Of a stretch of 37,656 bases of DNA, positions 16,234-25,018 are shown piece after piece (within the stretch, counting starts at the first letter, position 1; every line of letters begins with the position of its first letter). The notes under the pieces were generated by a model. The model was not told the DNA's origin. It ran no database searches and saw nothing but the letters and a program-made list of their open reading frames with translations. The stretch is from assembly GCA_904501625.1 (NCBI GenBank), contig CAJGBR010000010.1:1-37656 (forward strand), written 5' to 3'. Source of the DNA: an uncultured Rikenellaceae bacterium. GTDB lineage: Bacteria > Bacteroidota > Bacteroidia > Bacteroidales > Rikenellaceae. Both the position numbers and the translations under genes were made by a program.

Positions 16234-18777
16234 GTGAATAAAAAAGAGAAAATAACTACAAAAAATATTGGCAGAACAAAACGTAAAACTCATTCTACAC
16301 CAAAGCCTCAAAAGCCTCGCAATGAAAATGCAATAAAACATAAACGTTGGGTTTTGGGTTTGTTGTTGCTTATTTGTGGAATTTATCTGTTTAGTGCAAT
16401 CGGTTCGTTTATAGTGACCTGGAAATACGATCAGGCTTTTGCAGAGTGGGGTAGTATTACTCCGACTGCGGAAGTCAAAAATTTGTGTGGACCCTTCGGT
16501 GCTAAAATTGCAAATTCATTGGTCGCAAAATGGTTCGGTATATTTTCACTGTTATTGCCATTGTCTCTTAGCATTATTGCTGTCAAAATTCTGAAAAAAT
16601 CATTTTCTGGAATATTTAAGATACTGATCGTAAGTGTGTTGGGTGTAATAGTTGGCTCGGTGTCTATATCATATTTCTGCAATAACGGATTGTGGAACTC
16701 AACTTTATTCGGATATGGCCCGGGAGGAATGGTCGGAATTGAAGTCTCTCGTTGGATGAGAGGAGTGATCGGAGAAGTCGGTGCCGGATTGGTTATTGCA
16801 CTGTCAGTAATGTTGTTGGCAATATATCTTAATGCAGAAAAAACTATCGACGTGTTGGGAAATATCGGTCGCGGTGTGTCAAAAGGTAGCAAAACTGCAC
16901 TATCTGCAGCAACTAAAACTGTTGGCGAACTGCACAATCATAAAGGTGTCGCTCTTGATGTTGATGAGCAAATTACCGATGAACTGATTACAGATGATGA
17001 ATCGAATATGGCACTGCAAGATGAATCTGATGAGATTGCGGAAGAGATTATCTTGTCTGATGATAATATAATTGCAGATAACGAGATTGCTACTGATGAA
17101 GAATCTAAAGAAAATACCGACAATAATTTTGACGAAAATTTTGAGATTGTTTCGTTGCCAGATTTTGAAAATGATTTTGTTGCCAAAGAGAAGGGGGATT
17201 CGTCAGAGCTAGTTGTTGATAGGTTTGCAAATGAAAAACAACTCGAAGCTCAGGATATTGATACGGGATACGACCATACGTTGGATTTATCTCACTATAA
17301 AAAACCGAGCATCGAATTGCTTGAAGATCACCATACAAACGTAGTGGTTTCATCTGAAGAATTGACTGAAAATAAAAACAAAATCGTCGAAACACTCGAA
17401 AATTTCGGTATTAAAATAGATAAAATTAAGGCGACAATCGGGCCGACAGTAACGTTGTATGAGATTATACCTGCAGCCGGAATCCGAATCTCAAAAATTA
17501 AAAATCTTGAAAATGATATTGCACTGAGTTTGGCAGCACTTGGAATCAGAATCATTGCCCCGATGCCAGGACGAGGAACTATCGGTATTGAAGTGCCTAA
17601 TAAAAATCCGGAAATTGTTTCAATGTACTCGGTAGTAAAAACAGCAAAATTCCAAGAGTCTAACTACGAACTACCTATTGTGTTGGGTAAAACAATTCAA
17701 AATGAAACTTATATCGTAGACCTCGCAAAAATGCCACACCTTCTGGTAGCAGGTGCAACAGGACAAGGTAAATCAGTAGGACTAAATGTGTTGCTGACAT
17801 CGTTGCTGTATAAGAAACACCCATCAGAATTGAAATTCGTTTTGGTCGATCCGAAAAAAGTCGAACTATCGATATACTCTAAACTCGAAAAACATTTCCT
17901 CGCTAAGATGCCGAGTGAAGATGAGTCAATTATAACAGATACTCAAAAGGTTATATATACACTTAATTCATTGTGTATCGAGATGGAAAACCGTTATACC
18001 CTTTTGCAGAAGGCTACGGTCAAATCAATAAAAGAGTATAATGAAAAGTTTACCAAACGAAAACTGAATCCCAATCAAGGACACCGTTACTTGCCATACA
18101 TTGTTGTGGTAGTTGATGAGTTTGCTGATATGATTATGACTGCCGGTAAAGAGGTTGAACGTCCGATTGCGTTATTGGCACAGAAATCTCGTGCCGTAGG
18201 TATTCACTTGGTTATTGCAACTCAACGCCCTACTACCAATATTATTACAGGTGTGATTAAAGCAAACTTCCCGACTAGAATCGGATTCAGAGTTATTTCG
18301 ATGATAGATTCGAGAACGATTCTCGATCAACCTGGAGCAAATCAATTGATTGGTCGTGGCGATATGTTGATTTCTACGGCAGGTGGAGAAATGACTCGTG
18401 TACAGTGTGCGTTTATTGACACTCCAGAAATTGAACGAATCGTAGATTATATCTCCGAACAACAAAGTTATCTCTCTGCGTATGAATTACCTGATTATGA
18501 TGGTGAAAATGCGGATTCGATGGGTGTTTCGATTGATTTGTCAAGACGTGATTCGATGTTCGAACAAGTAGCATATATGGTCGTGAGTGAACAACAAGGT
18601 TCAACATCTGCTATACAACGAAAATTCGAAATCGGATATAATCGTGCAGGCAGAATTATGGATCAACTTCAGGCAGCCGGAATAGTCGGAAAATCAAATG
18701 GCAGTAAACCCCGTGAAGTATTAATTACCGATCTTGATTCTTTGAAGCAGATTCTTAACAGAATTGATTATAATTAG
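16234..18777 (+). CDS. ftsK: DNA translocase FtsK
   Basis: This 847-residue septal motor pumps DNA and promotes dimer resolution. Four N-terminal membrane helices (about 40-62, 101-119, 127-148, 176-199) anchor it. A strikingly Asp/Glu-rich linker (about 241-320) replaces the Pro/Gln-rich linker of enterobacteria. The motor has Walker A GATGQGKS (507-514), Walker B VVVVDEFAD (D628/E629) and the FtsK family stretch IATQRPTTNIITGVIKANFP. The C-terminal winged-helix gamma domain (about 780-847) is present, so KOPS-type sequence reading is expected. The start is GTG; no in-frame ATG precedes the first helix. The stop is seven bases before lolA. Confidence 0.96.
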   Translation: MNKKEKITTKNIGRTKRKTHSTPKPQKPRNENAIKHKRWVLGLLLLICGIYLFSAIGSFIVTWKYDQAFAEWGSITPTAEVKNLCGPFGAKIANSLVAKWFGIFSLLLPLSLSIIAVKILKKSFSGIFKILIVSVLGVIVGSVSISYFCNNGLWNSTLFGYGPGGMVGIEVSRWMRGVIGEVGAGLVIALSVMLLAIYLNAEKTIDVLGNIGRGVSKGSKTALSAATKTVGELHNHKGVALDVDEQITDELITDDESNMALQDESDEIAEEIILSDDNIIADNEIATDEESKENTDNNFDENFEIVSLPDFENDFVAKEKGDSSELVVDRFANEKQLEAQDIDTGYDHTLDLSHYKKPSIELLEDHHTNVVVSSEELTENKNKIVETLENFGIKIDKIKATIGPTVTLYEIIPAAGIRISKIKNLENDIALSLAALGIRIIAPMPGRGTIGIEVPNKNPEIVSMYSVVKTAKFQESNYELPIVLGKTIQNETYIVDLAKMPHLLVAGATGQGKSVGLNVLLTSLLYKKHPSELKFVLVDPKKVELSIYSKLEKHFLAKMPSEDESIITDTQKVIYTLNSLCIEMENRYTLLQKATVKSIKEYNEKFTKRKLNPNQGHRYLPYIVVVVDEFADMIMTAGKEVERPIALLAQKSRAVGIHLVIATQRPTTNIITGVIKANFPTRIGFRVISMIDSRTILDQPGANQLIGRGDMLISTAGGEMTRVQCAFIDTPEIERIVDYISEQQSYLSAYELPDYDGENADSMGVSIDLSRRDSMFEQVAYMVVSEQQGSTSAIQRKFEIGYNRAGRIMDQLQAAGIVGKSNGSKPREVLITDLDSLKQILNRIDYN

Positions 18778-18784
18778 TTTTTTT

Positions 18785-19423
18785 ATGAAAGGGTTTGTCA
18801 TAGGTGCTTTATTAATGATGGTTTGGTTGTTAGCAGGCGCAGCAACAGTGGGTAAGGTGGATAAAAATCTGACCGAAATGAGAGCAAAAATATCAGCTCT
18901 GAAAGAATATGTTGTGATTTTTAAGAGTGTTGATAATAACGGAACTGTGTTGATGAATGGGGAAATATCGGTTATGAATAACACAAAATATCATCTGAAA
19001 ACAAATGCGGGTGAAACGTGGTTTGATGGCAAAACTTTATGGAATTATTCGGCCGAAAATAATGAGGTTACCATTGATGAACCCAAAAATGAAAATGCAA
19101 TTCTGGCGAATCCTCAGAAACTTTTGTCACTTGATAGTGATAATATTACCGAGTCGGTTTTTCAGGGAAAAGAGGAAAAAAAGGGTCGTAGTGTGAATGT
19201 CTCAAGAGTTGTGCTGAACAATGAAGGTGTAAAATTTATCATTATGCTTTACGTTGATCAGGAAACCAAACTGCCCTTGGAAATGAACATTTCCTCGGAA
19301 GATGGAGAATACGAATTCAATATTGTTGTAGAAAAGTTTAAAACAGATGTCTCTTTAAAAGATATAGATTTTAAATTTGAGCCTAAAAAATACCCTAAAA
19401 CGGAAATTATCGATTTTAGATAA
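18785..19423 (+). CDS. lolA: LolA-like outer-membrane lipoprotein carrier
   Basis: This 212-residue periplasmic chaperone is expected to ferry lipoproteins between membranes. A signal peptide covers about 1-20 (MKGFVIGALLMMVWLLAGAA). The half-barrel fold is recognisable from the order of strands: KEYVVIFKS, NTKYHLKTNAGETWFDGKTL (66-85), a proline-rich loop with ILANPQKLLSL, and the C-terminal DVSLKDIDFKFEPKKYPKTE. The start at 18785 is chosen over an ATG seven codons earlier that overlaps ftsK. LolA next to ftsK is common in bacteria, which supports the call. A 157-base spacer separates it from gyrA. Confidence 0.88.
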   Translation: MKGFVIGALLMMVWLLAGAATVGKVDKNLTEMRAKISALKEYVVIFKSVDNNGTVLMNGEISVMNNTKYHLKTNAGETWFDGKTLWNYSAENNEVTIDEPKNENAILANPQKLLSLDSDNITESVFQGKEEKKGRSVNVSRVVLNNEGVKFIIMLYVDQETKLPLEMNISSEDGEYEFNIVVEKFKTDVSLKDIDFKFEPKKYPKTEIIDFR

Positions 19424-19580
19424 CTCTTCGACATATGGTCGAAATGAAATGCAAAGTTGATAAAATCATGGTAATTTTTGGTTAAAATAGAAATTTTTAG
19501 TAACTTGCCGACAAATTAGGAGCGTGTGGCTTTTAATGAGATTATTTGTAAATCTTTGATTATAATGTATTTGTAGAAAT

Positions 19581-22079
19581 ATGACCGGAGAAGGAGAAAG
19601 AATTATTAAAGTTAATATCGAAGAGAAAATGAAAACAGCCTACATAGATTATTCTATGTCGGTTATCGTTTCTCGAGCACTGCCCGATGTGCGTGATGGT
19701 TTGAAACCTGTACATCGTCGCGTGTTATATGGAATGAGTCACGAACTCGGATTATATTCTGATAAATCAACAAAAAAATCAGCCAGAATCGTAGGGGAAG
19801 TACTCGGTAAATTTCACCCTCACGGCGACTCATCTGTGTATGAAGCTATGGTGAGAATGGCTCAGTCGTGGTCGTTGAGATATCCGCTAGTCTATGGACA
19901 AGGTAATTTCGGTTCGATTGACGGTGATAGAGCTGCTGCAATGCGTTACACCGAGGCTAAAATGGAAAAAATTACTGATGAAGTTCTGGCCGATATCGAA
20001 AAAGACACTATTGATTTCCAAAATAACTTTGATGAATCTATTCTCGAACCAACTGTATTACCGACAAAGATTCCTCTTCTGTTGGTGAATGGAGCATCTG
20101 GTATAGCCGTGGGTATGGCTACGAATATGCCTCCGCATAATTTAGGCGAAGTTATTGATGCAATCTGTGCCTATATAGATAATCCGGAAATCGATGTAGA
20201 TGGATTGATGCAACACGTGAAGGGACCTGATTTCCCGACAGGCGGCATAATCTACGGAGTATCAGGCATTCGTGAAGCTTACGAAACAGGACGTGGTCGA
20301 GTAGTTATCCGTGCTAAAACCGATATCGAACATACGGCATCTGGTCGCGAATGTATCGTTATTTCGGAAATACCATATATGGTCAACAAGGCTGAGATGA
20401 TTAAAAAAATCGCTGATCTCGTTAACGAAAAGAAAATTGATGGAATATCTTATGTTAATGATGAATCAGACCAGAAAGGTATGAGAGTCATCATTATTCT
20501 GAAGCACGATGCTGTGGCTAATGTTGTGTTGAATAATCTGTATAAGTATACCCCGATGCAGTCGACATTCGCAATCAACAATATAGCATTGGTGGATAAA
20601 AGACCGATGACATTGGGCCTTAAAGATTTGATTCAGAATTTTGTAAACCACCGTCACGAAATCATTCTCAGACGTACGAGATTTGAACTCAAACAGGCAA
20701 TGAAACGTCTGCATATTCTCGAAGGATTGCTCATCGCTCAGCAAAATATTGACGAAGTTATTCAAATTATCAAAACATCTCCGTCACCTGATGCTGCAAG
20801 ACGTACGCTGATGGAACGTTTTGGTTTCACCGAAGAACAGACTTCGGCTATTATGGAGATGAGATTACGTCAGTTGACTGCTCTTGAACACGACAAACTG
20901 CAAAACGAACACGATGAACTCGAAAAACTTGTAGCTTATCTTAATAGTGTTTTGGCAGATGAAGCGTTGCAGATGAGTATCGTAAAAGACGAAATGATTG
21001 AAATTCGTGACAAATATGCCGACAATCGTCGTACAGAAATCGTGGCAAGTGAAAATGAATTCAATCCGGAAGACTTCTATGCAAATGAAGATGTCGTAAT
21101 TACAATCTCACACCTTGGTTATATTAAGAGAACTTCACTAACAGAATATCGTACTCAAAACCGCGGTGGAGTAGGCATTAAGGGTTCTTCAACCCGAGAT
21201 GAAGACTTTATTGAGTATATCTACGTCGCATCTATGCATAACACAATGTTGTTGTTCACAGAAAAAGGACGTTGCCATTGGCTCAAGGTTTATGATATCC
21301 CTGAAGGTACGCGTGCATCAAAAGGTCGTGCAATTCAAAATGTTATCAATATATCGTCAGACGACAGAATACGTGCGTACATCAACGTTAAGAAACTTAA
21401 TGATGAAGAGTTTGTTAAAAACCACTTTGTGGTGATGTGTACAGAAAATGGCACCATCAAAAAGACATCTCTCGAAGAGTATTCGCGTCCGAGAACAAAC
21501 GGCGTAAATGCAATCACCGTTAAGGACGATGACGTATTGTTGAATGCAGTGCTCACAGATGGAAATTCAGATATCCTGATGGCCGCACGTGATGGTAAAG
21601 CTATCAGATTCAATGAAAACAAAGTGAGAGCAATCGGCCGTACAGGAGTCGGTGTCAAGGGTATCGAACTTGACGATGATGACCGAGTAGTCGGAATGAT
21701 TACTATCACTCCGAACCAAAAGGAAGATATACTTGTTGTTTCGGAAAATGGTTATGGAAAACGTTCAGATCTGGAAGACTACCGCATTACAAATCGAGGC
21801 GGTAAAGGTGTGAAAACTTTGAACATTACCGAAAAAACAGGTAGACTTGTCGCTATTAAAGCCGTATCGGATCAGAATGATTTAATGATAATTAACAAAT
21901 CAGGAATCACAATAAGAATGGCCGTCAATTCGTTACGTATAATGGGACGAGCAACCCAGGGAGTGAAAGTTATAAACCTCAGAACAGGTGACTCAATCGC
22001 ATCGGTTGCAGTAGTTCCAGCTCAAGATGAGACGATAGAATGTCAAGAAATTGATGAAACATCTGAAAATCTAAACTAA
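19581..22079 (+). CDS. gyrA: DNA gyrase subunit A
   Basis: This 832-residue subunit cuts and rejoins DNA during supercoiling. The N-terminal breakage-reunion domain has YSMSVIVSRALPDVRDGLKP and catalytic Tyr123 in AAAMRYTEAKM. The quinolone-determining region reads HPHGDSSVYEAMVRMAQ: Ser84 (E. coli Ser83) is intact and the E. coli Asp87 position is Glu88. The C-terminal DNA-wrapping beta-pinwheel (about 500-815) has repeated blades with NRGG(V/K)G motifs, including TNRGGKGVK, standing in for the GyrA box. That, and the length, favours GyrA over ParC. The C-terminal tail is acidic. The gene is followed after 36 bases by a TPR gene, probably co-transcribed. Confidence 0.94.
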   Translation: MTGEGERIIKVNIEEKMKTAYIDYSMSVIVSRALPDVRDGLKPVHRRVLYGMSHELGLYSDKSTKKSARIVGEVLGKFHPHGDSSVYEAMVRMAQSWSLRYPLVYGQGNFGSIDGDRAAAMRYTEAKMEKITDEVLADIEKDTIDFQNNFDESILEPTVLPTKIPLLLVNGASGIAVGMATNMPPHNLGEVIDAICAYIDNPEIDVDGLMQHVKGPDFPTGGIIYGVSGIREAYETGRGRVVIRAKTDIEHTASGRECIVISEIPYMVNKAEMIKKIADLVNEKKIDGISYVNDESDQKGMRVIIILKHDAVANVVLNNLYKYTPMQSTFAINNIALVDKRPMTLGLKDLIQNFVNHRHEIILRRTRFELKQAMKRLHILEGLLIAQQNIDEVIQIIKTSPSPDAARRTLMERFGFTEEQTSAIMEMRLRQLTALEHDKLQNEHDELEKLVAYLNSVLADEALQMSIVKDEMIEIRDKYADNRRTEIVASENEFNPEDFYANEDVVITISHLGYIKRTSLTEYRTQNRGGVGIKGSSTRDEDFIEYIYVASMHNTMLLFTEKGRCHWLKVYDIPEGTRASKGRAIQNVINISSDDRIRAYINVKKLNDEEFVKNHFVVMCTENGTIKKTSLEEYSRPRTNGVNAITVKDDDVLLNAVLTDGNSDILMAARDGKAIRFNENKVRAIGRTGVGVKGIELDDDDRVVGMITITPNQKEDILVVSENGYGKRSDLEDYRITNRGGKGVKTLNITEKTGRLVAIKAVSDQNDLMIINKSGITIRMAVNSLRIMGRATQGVKVINLRTGDSIASVAVVPAQDETIECQEIDETSENLN

Positions 22080-22115
22080 ATAATAACAATTAACACAATC
22101 TAAAAAACAACGAAA

Positions 22116-23462
22116 ATGAAAAAGTTAATTCTTTTATTAGCAGCAATTACACTTACAGGTGTTGTTGCTCAAGCACAAGGACTCCGATTCAATCCGGAGG
22201 CTTTGAAGAAAAAAGCTGCAACAAGTGATGCTAACTTGCAAAATCCTAAAAAGAATTCAAAGGTAAACTATTGGCTCGATAGAGGTGATACTTACTATAT
22301 GTTGGGTGCTGGTATGGTTGAAAACATCTACCTTGGTCAACATAAGAATGAAACATTTATGCTTGCTGGTAAACCAAAAGAAATAGGTAAAGCTACAATT
22401 AACGGTCGTAATTTAGAAACATTGAAGTATCCTGCATTTACAGCTTATCTCGAAAATGATAAAATCGTATTGTGGACAATCGATGTTGTGTATGATGAAA
22501 AAGCACTTGATAAGTCAATTGAGGCTTACTTGAAGGCTGCTTCAATGGAAGAAAAAATTATTCCTAAAGTGCGCGAAGGTCTTGCAAAAATCGGTAGTTT
22601 CTATCTGAACGAAGCTCAAGTTATCTATTTGCCACAAAAGAGAAATAAAGAGGCTGCAATTTCTTATGGAAAATCTTATGATGTATTCAGTCTGCCTGTT
22701 ATGGGTCGTATAGATACAATGTCTGCTTACAATGCTGGTTATATTTCAATTATGGAAGAAGACTTCGAAAATGCAGCTAAGTATCTTGGTGAACTCGAAA
22801 AAGTGGGTTACTATAAAGATGGTGATGTTTACTATTACCTTTACTATGCTTACCACTCACTTGGTAACGAAGAAAAGGCTAATGAATATATGATGAAAGG
22901 TGCTGACAAGTTCCCGGCTCACAAAGAACTTACAAACTTGAGAATCAACTTATATATCCAAAGCAATCGTGATATTAACGAAATTATAGCTGAGATTGAC
23001 GAAGCTATTGCTAAAGATCCGAAAAACAACGCCTACTACTACTATAAGGCTATGATGTTGGAAAAAAACAATGATATGGAAGGTGCTTTGGCTATGTTTA
23101 AACAAGTATTGGAATTTACACCAAACGATTTTAGTGCAAACTTCAATACAGGTGTACTATACTCTCGTCAAGCTGAAAAAATGCGTCAAGTCCTCAATGA
23201 AATTCCTTATAAGGAACAAGAACGCTATGACAAGACATTGAAGGAAATGGAAAGCAACTATCTCGAATCTGTGAAGTATTATGAAAAAGCTCTCGAAATT
23301 CAACCGACTAACCTCGATGTTTTGGAAGTTTTGAAAAATATTTACTTCTATTTCCGTGATAAACAAGATGGTATGATGAGTAAATATGAAACTATCAAGG
23401 CTAAGATTGATGCAATGTCTGCAGATGCAAATATGACTCAACAAAGATTGCAATCAATGTAA
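22116..23462 (+). CDS. Secreted tetratricopeptide-repeat protein
   Basis: This 448-residue protein has a clear signal peptide (MKKLILLLAAITLTGVVAQA, about 1-20) and no lipobox Cys, so a soluble periplasmic protein is likely. TPR units are visible across roughly 195-440: MSAYNAGYISIMEEDFENAA, then the repeats around GDVYYYLYYAYHSLGNEEKA, NAYYYYKAMMLEKNNDMEGA, DFSANFNTGVLY and VKYYEKALEIQPTN. TPRs bind partner proteins; the partner is unknown. It follows gyrA by 36 bases and is closed by a strong terminator. No specific family name is supported. Confidence 0.85.
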   Translation: MKKLILLLAAITLTGVVAQAQGLRFNPEALKKKAATSDANLQNPKKNSKVNYWLDRGDTYYMLGAGMVENIYLGQHKNETFMLAGKPKEIGKATINGRNLETLKYPAFTAYLENDKIVLWTIDVVYDEKALDKSIEAYLKAASMEEKIIPKVREGLAKIGSFYLNEAQVIYLPQKRNKEAAISYGKSYDVFSLPVMGRIDTMSAYNAGYISIMEEDFENAAKYLGELEKVGYYKDGDVYYYLYYAYHSLGNEEKANEYMMKGADKFPAHKELTNLRINLYIQSNRDINEIIAEIDEAIAKDPKNNAYYYYKAMMLEKNNDMEGALAMFKQVLEFTPNDFSANFNTGVLYSRQAEKMRQVLNEIPYKEQERYDKTLKEMESNYLESVKYYEKALEIQPTNLDVLEVLKNIYFYFRDKQDGMMSKYETIKAKIDAMSADANMTQQRLQSM

Positions 23463-23483
23463 TTCTTGAATTTGATCATAAAT

Positions 23484-23517
23484 AAAAGAGAGTGTCCTTT
23501 AAAGACACTCTCTTTTT
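23484..23517. terminator. Bidirectional terminator between the TPR gene and glmM
   Basis: AAAGAGAGTGTC pairs with GACACTCTCTTT around a 7-base loop, with an A run on the left and a T run on the right. It serves both converging genes. Confidence 0.85.
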
Positions 23518-23542
23518 ATTGTTAGATTGACAAATATTTTGA

Positions 23543-24916
23543 TTAAATGTTATTCATAACCTGACGTGCCAATTCTTCGGCACGAACTTCCGTTGCGGCT
23601 TCACTGTAAATGCGAATAATAGGTTCGGTATTTGACTTGCGAAGATGTACCCAACCATCTGCAAAGTCAATTTTCACACCATCAATATCGCATATTTCTT
23701 CATTCGAATACAATCCTTTAATCTTTTCAAGAATCTTATCTACATCTATTTCCGGAGATAAATCTATACGATTTTTCGAGATGAAATATTCAGGATAATA
23801 AGAACGCAATTCCGAGATCTTAATGTTTTTTTGAGCCAGAGAACTTAAGATAAGACCGATTCCGACCAATGCATCTCGACCATAGTGCAACTCGGGATAA
23901 ATTACTCCACCATTACCTTCGCCACCAATGACTGCACCTGTCTGTTTCATTTTGGCTACCACATTCACTTCGCCTACAGCTGCTGCCGAGTAGTTGCCAT
24001 TGTGACTGCGAGTAACATCTCTCAATGCTCTTGATGAACTGAGGTTTGAAACTGTATCGCCAGGTGTATGGTCAAGAACATAATCAGCAACTGCAACCAA
24101 CGTGTACTCCTCTCCGAACATCGTACCATCTTCATTTACGAGTGCAAGACGGTCTACGTCAGGATCAACGACAATACCCAAATCTGCTTTGTGCTTAATA
24201 ACGGCCTCAGAAATTTGTGTGAGGTTAGCAGGTATTGGTTCGGGATTGTGTGCAAATTCGCCATTTGGCTCACAATTCAACTCGATCACTTCAGCTCCAA
24301 GTTGGCGTAACAGTTCGGGAACGATTACTCCACCAACTGAATTTACGGCATCAACCACAATTCTGAATCTGTGAGATTTGATTGCGTCTTGGTCAACAAG
24401 TGGCAGAGACAATACCTGATCGATATGTTGTTGATTATATGACGAACGGTCGATTACCTCTCCCAAAGAATCGACTTCGGGGAAAATGTATGAATCTTTT
24501 TCTGCGATTTCCAAAATGCGTTTCCCGTCAGCATCAGATAAAAATTCGCCTCTTGAATTGAGCAATTTCAAAGCATTCCATTGCTTAGGATTATGGCTCG
24601 CAGTGATGATAATTCCACCATCAGCAGAGTGGGCTGTTACGGCCATTTCGGTCGTAGGAGTCGAGGCCAAACCAATGTTTATCACATCAACACCACAACC
24701 AAGCAACGTTCCCTCGACAATTGTTGAAACCATTGCTCCCGAAATTCGGGCATCACGACCAATGACAACTTTTAATTTACGACTACAGTCAGAATGCTCT
24801 TTTAGCCAGGTTGCATAGGCTGCAGCAAATTTCGTAATGTCAATAGGAGTCAGATTATCCGCAGTAGAACCTCCGATTGTTCCTCGGATTCCAGAGATAG
24901 ATTTTATAAGTGTCAT
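23543..24916 (-). CDS. glmM: Phosphoglucosamine mutase-type phosphohexomutase
   Basis: This 457-residue enzyme of the alpha-D-phosphohexomutase family probably makes glucosamine-1-phosphate for peptidoglycan and lipid A. The phosphoserine is S107 in TASHNPKQWNALK; the metal loop is DPDVDRLAL (D251, D253, D255). The sugar loop GGEGNGGVIYPELHYGRDA (331-349) and the phosphate loop RKSNTEPIIRIYSE near the C terminus complete the set. The sugar loop differs from E. coli GlmM (GGEQSGH) and from PMM/PGM (GEESG); the GEGNGG type occurs in GlmM-like proteins of Bacteroidota and archaea. Phosphomannomutase activity cannot be excluded. I start at MTLIKSISGIRGT, as the 12 residues before it overlap the promoter-proximal leader. 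Confidence 0.85.
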   Translation of the reverse strand: MTLIKSISGIRGTIGGSTADNLTPIDITKFAAAYATWLKEHSDCSRKLKVVIGRDARISGAMVSTIVEGTLLGCGVDVINIGLASTPTTEMAVTAHSADGGIIITASHNPKQWNALKLLNSRGEFLSDADGKRILEIAEKDSYIFPEVDSLGEVIDRSSYNQQHIDQVLSLPLVDQDAIKSHRFRIVVDAVNSVGGVIVPELLRQLGAEVIELNCEPNGEFAHNPEPIPANLTQISEAVIKHKADLGIVVDPDVDRLALVNEDGTMFGEEYTLVAVADYVLDHTPGDTVSNLSSSRALRDVTRSHNGNYSAAAVGEVNVVAKMKQTGAVIGGEGNGGVIYPELHYGRDALVGIGLILSSLAQKNIKISELRSYYPEYFISKNRIDLSPEIDVDKILEKIKGLYSNEEICDIDGVKIDFADGWVHLRKSNTEPIIRIYSEAATEVRAEELARQVMNNI

Positions 24917-24941
24917 TTGTTTTTTAGAAAAATTTATGCGA

Positions 24942-24972
24942 CAAACGTACAAAAGTTTTGATAAAATATCAA
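24942..24972 (-). promoter_or_regulatory. glmM promoter
   Basis: The minus strand has TTG (24972-24970), 20 bases, then TACGTTTG (24949-24942), 25 bases before the ATG at 24916. Confidence 0.6.
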
Positions 24973-24991
24973 CTCTTTAAAGGCTTTTTAG

Positions 24992-24999
24992 TATCTTTG
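24992..24999 (+). promoter_or_regulatory. Candidate -7 element for the TPR/barrel operon
   Basis: TATCTTTG matches TAnnTTTG and lies 19 bases before the ATG at 25019. No good -33 box at the right spacing is visible. Confidence 0.5.
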
Positions 25000-25018
25000 T
25001 GAGTCAATTGTGTGAGAT

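Noticed and set aside
16431..16937. Minus-strand 168-codon frame inside ftsK
   Set aside because: It is antisense to the FtsK membrane region; the Pro/Thr/Ile-rich composition is the mirror of that sequence.
19427..19443. TTCGAC/GTCGAA hairpin after lolA as a terminator
   Set aside because: The stem is only 6 bp and no T run follows; not enough to call.
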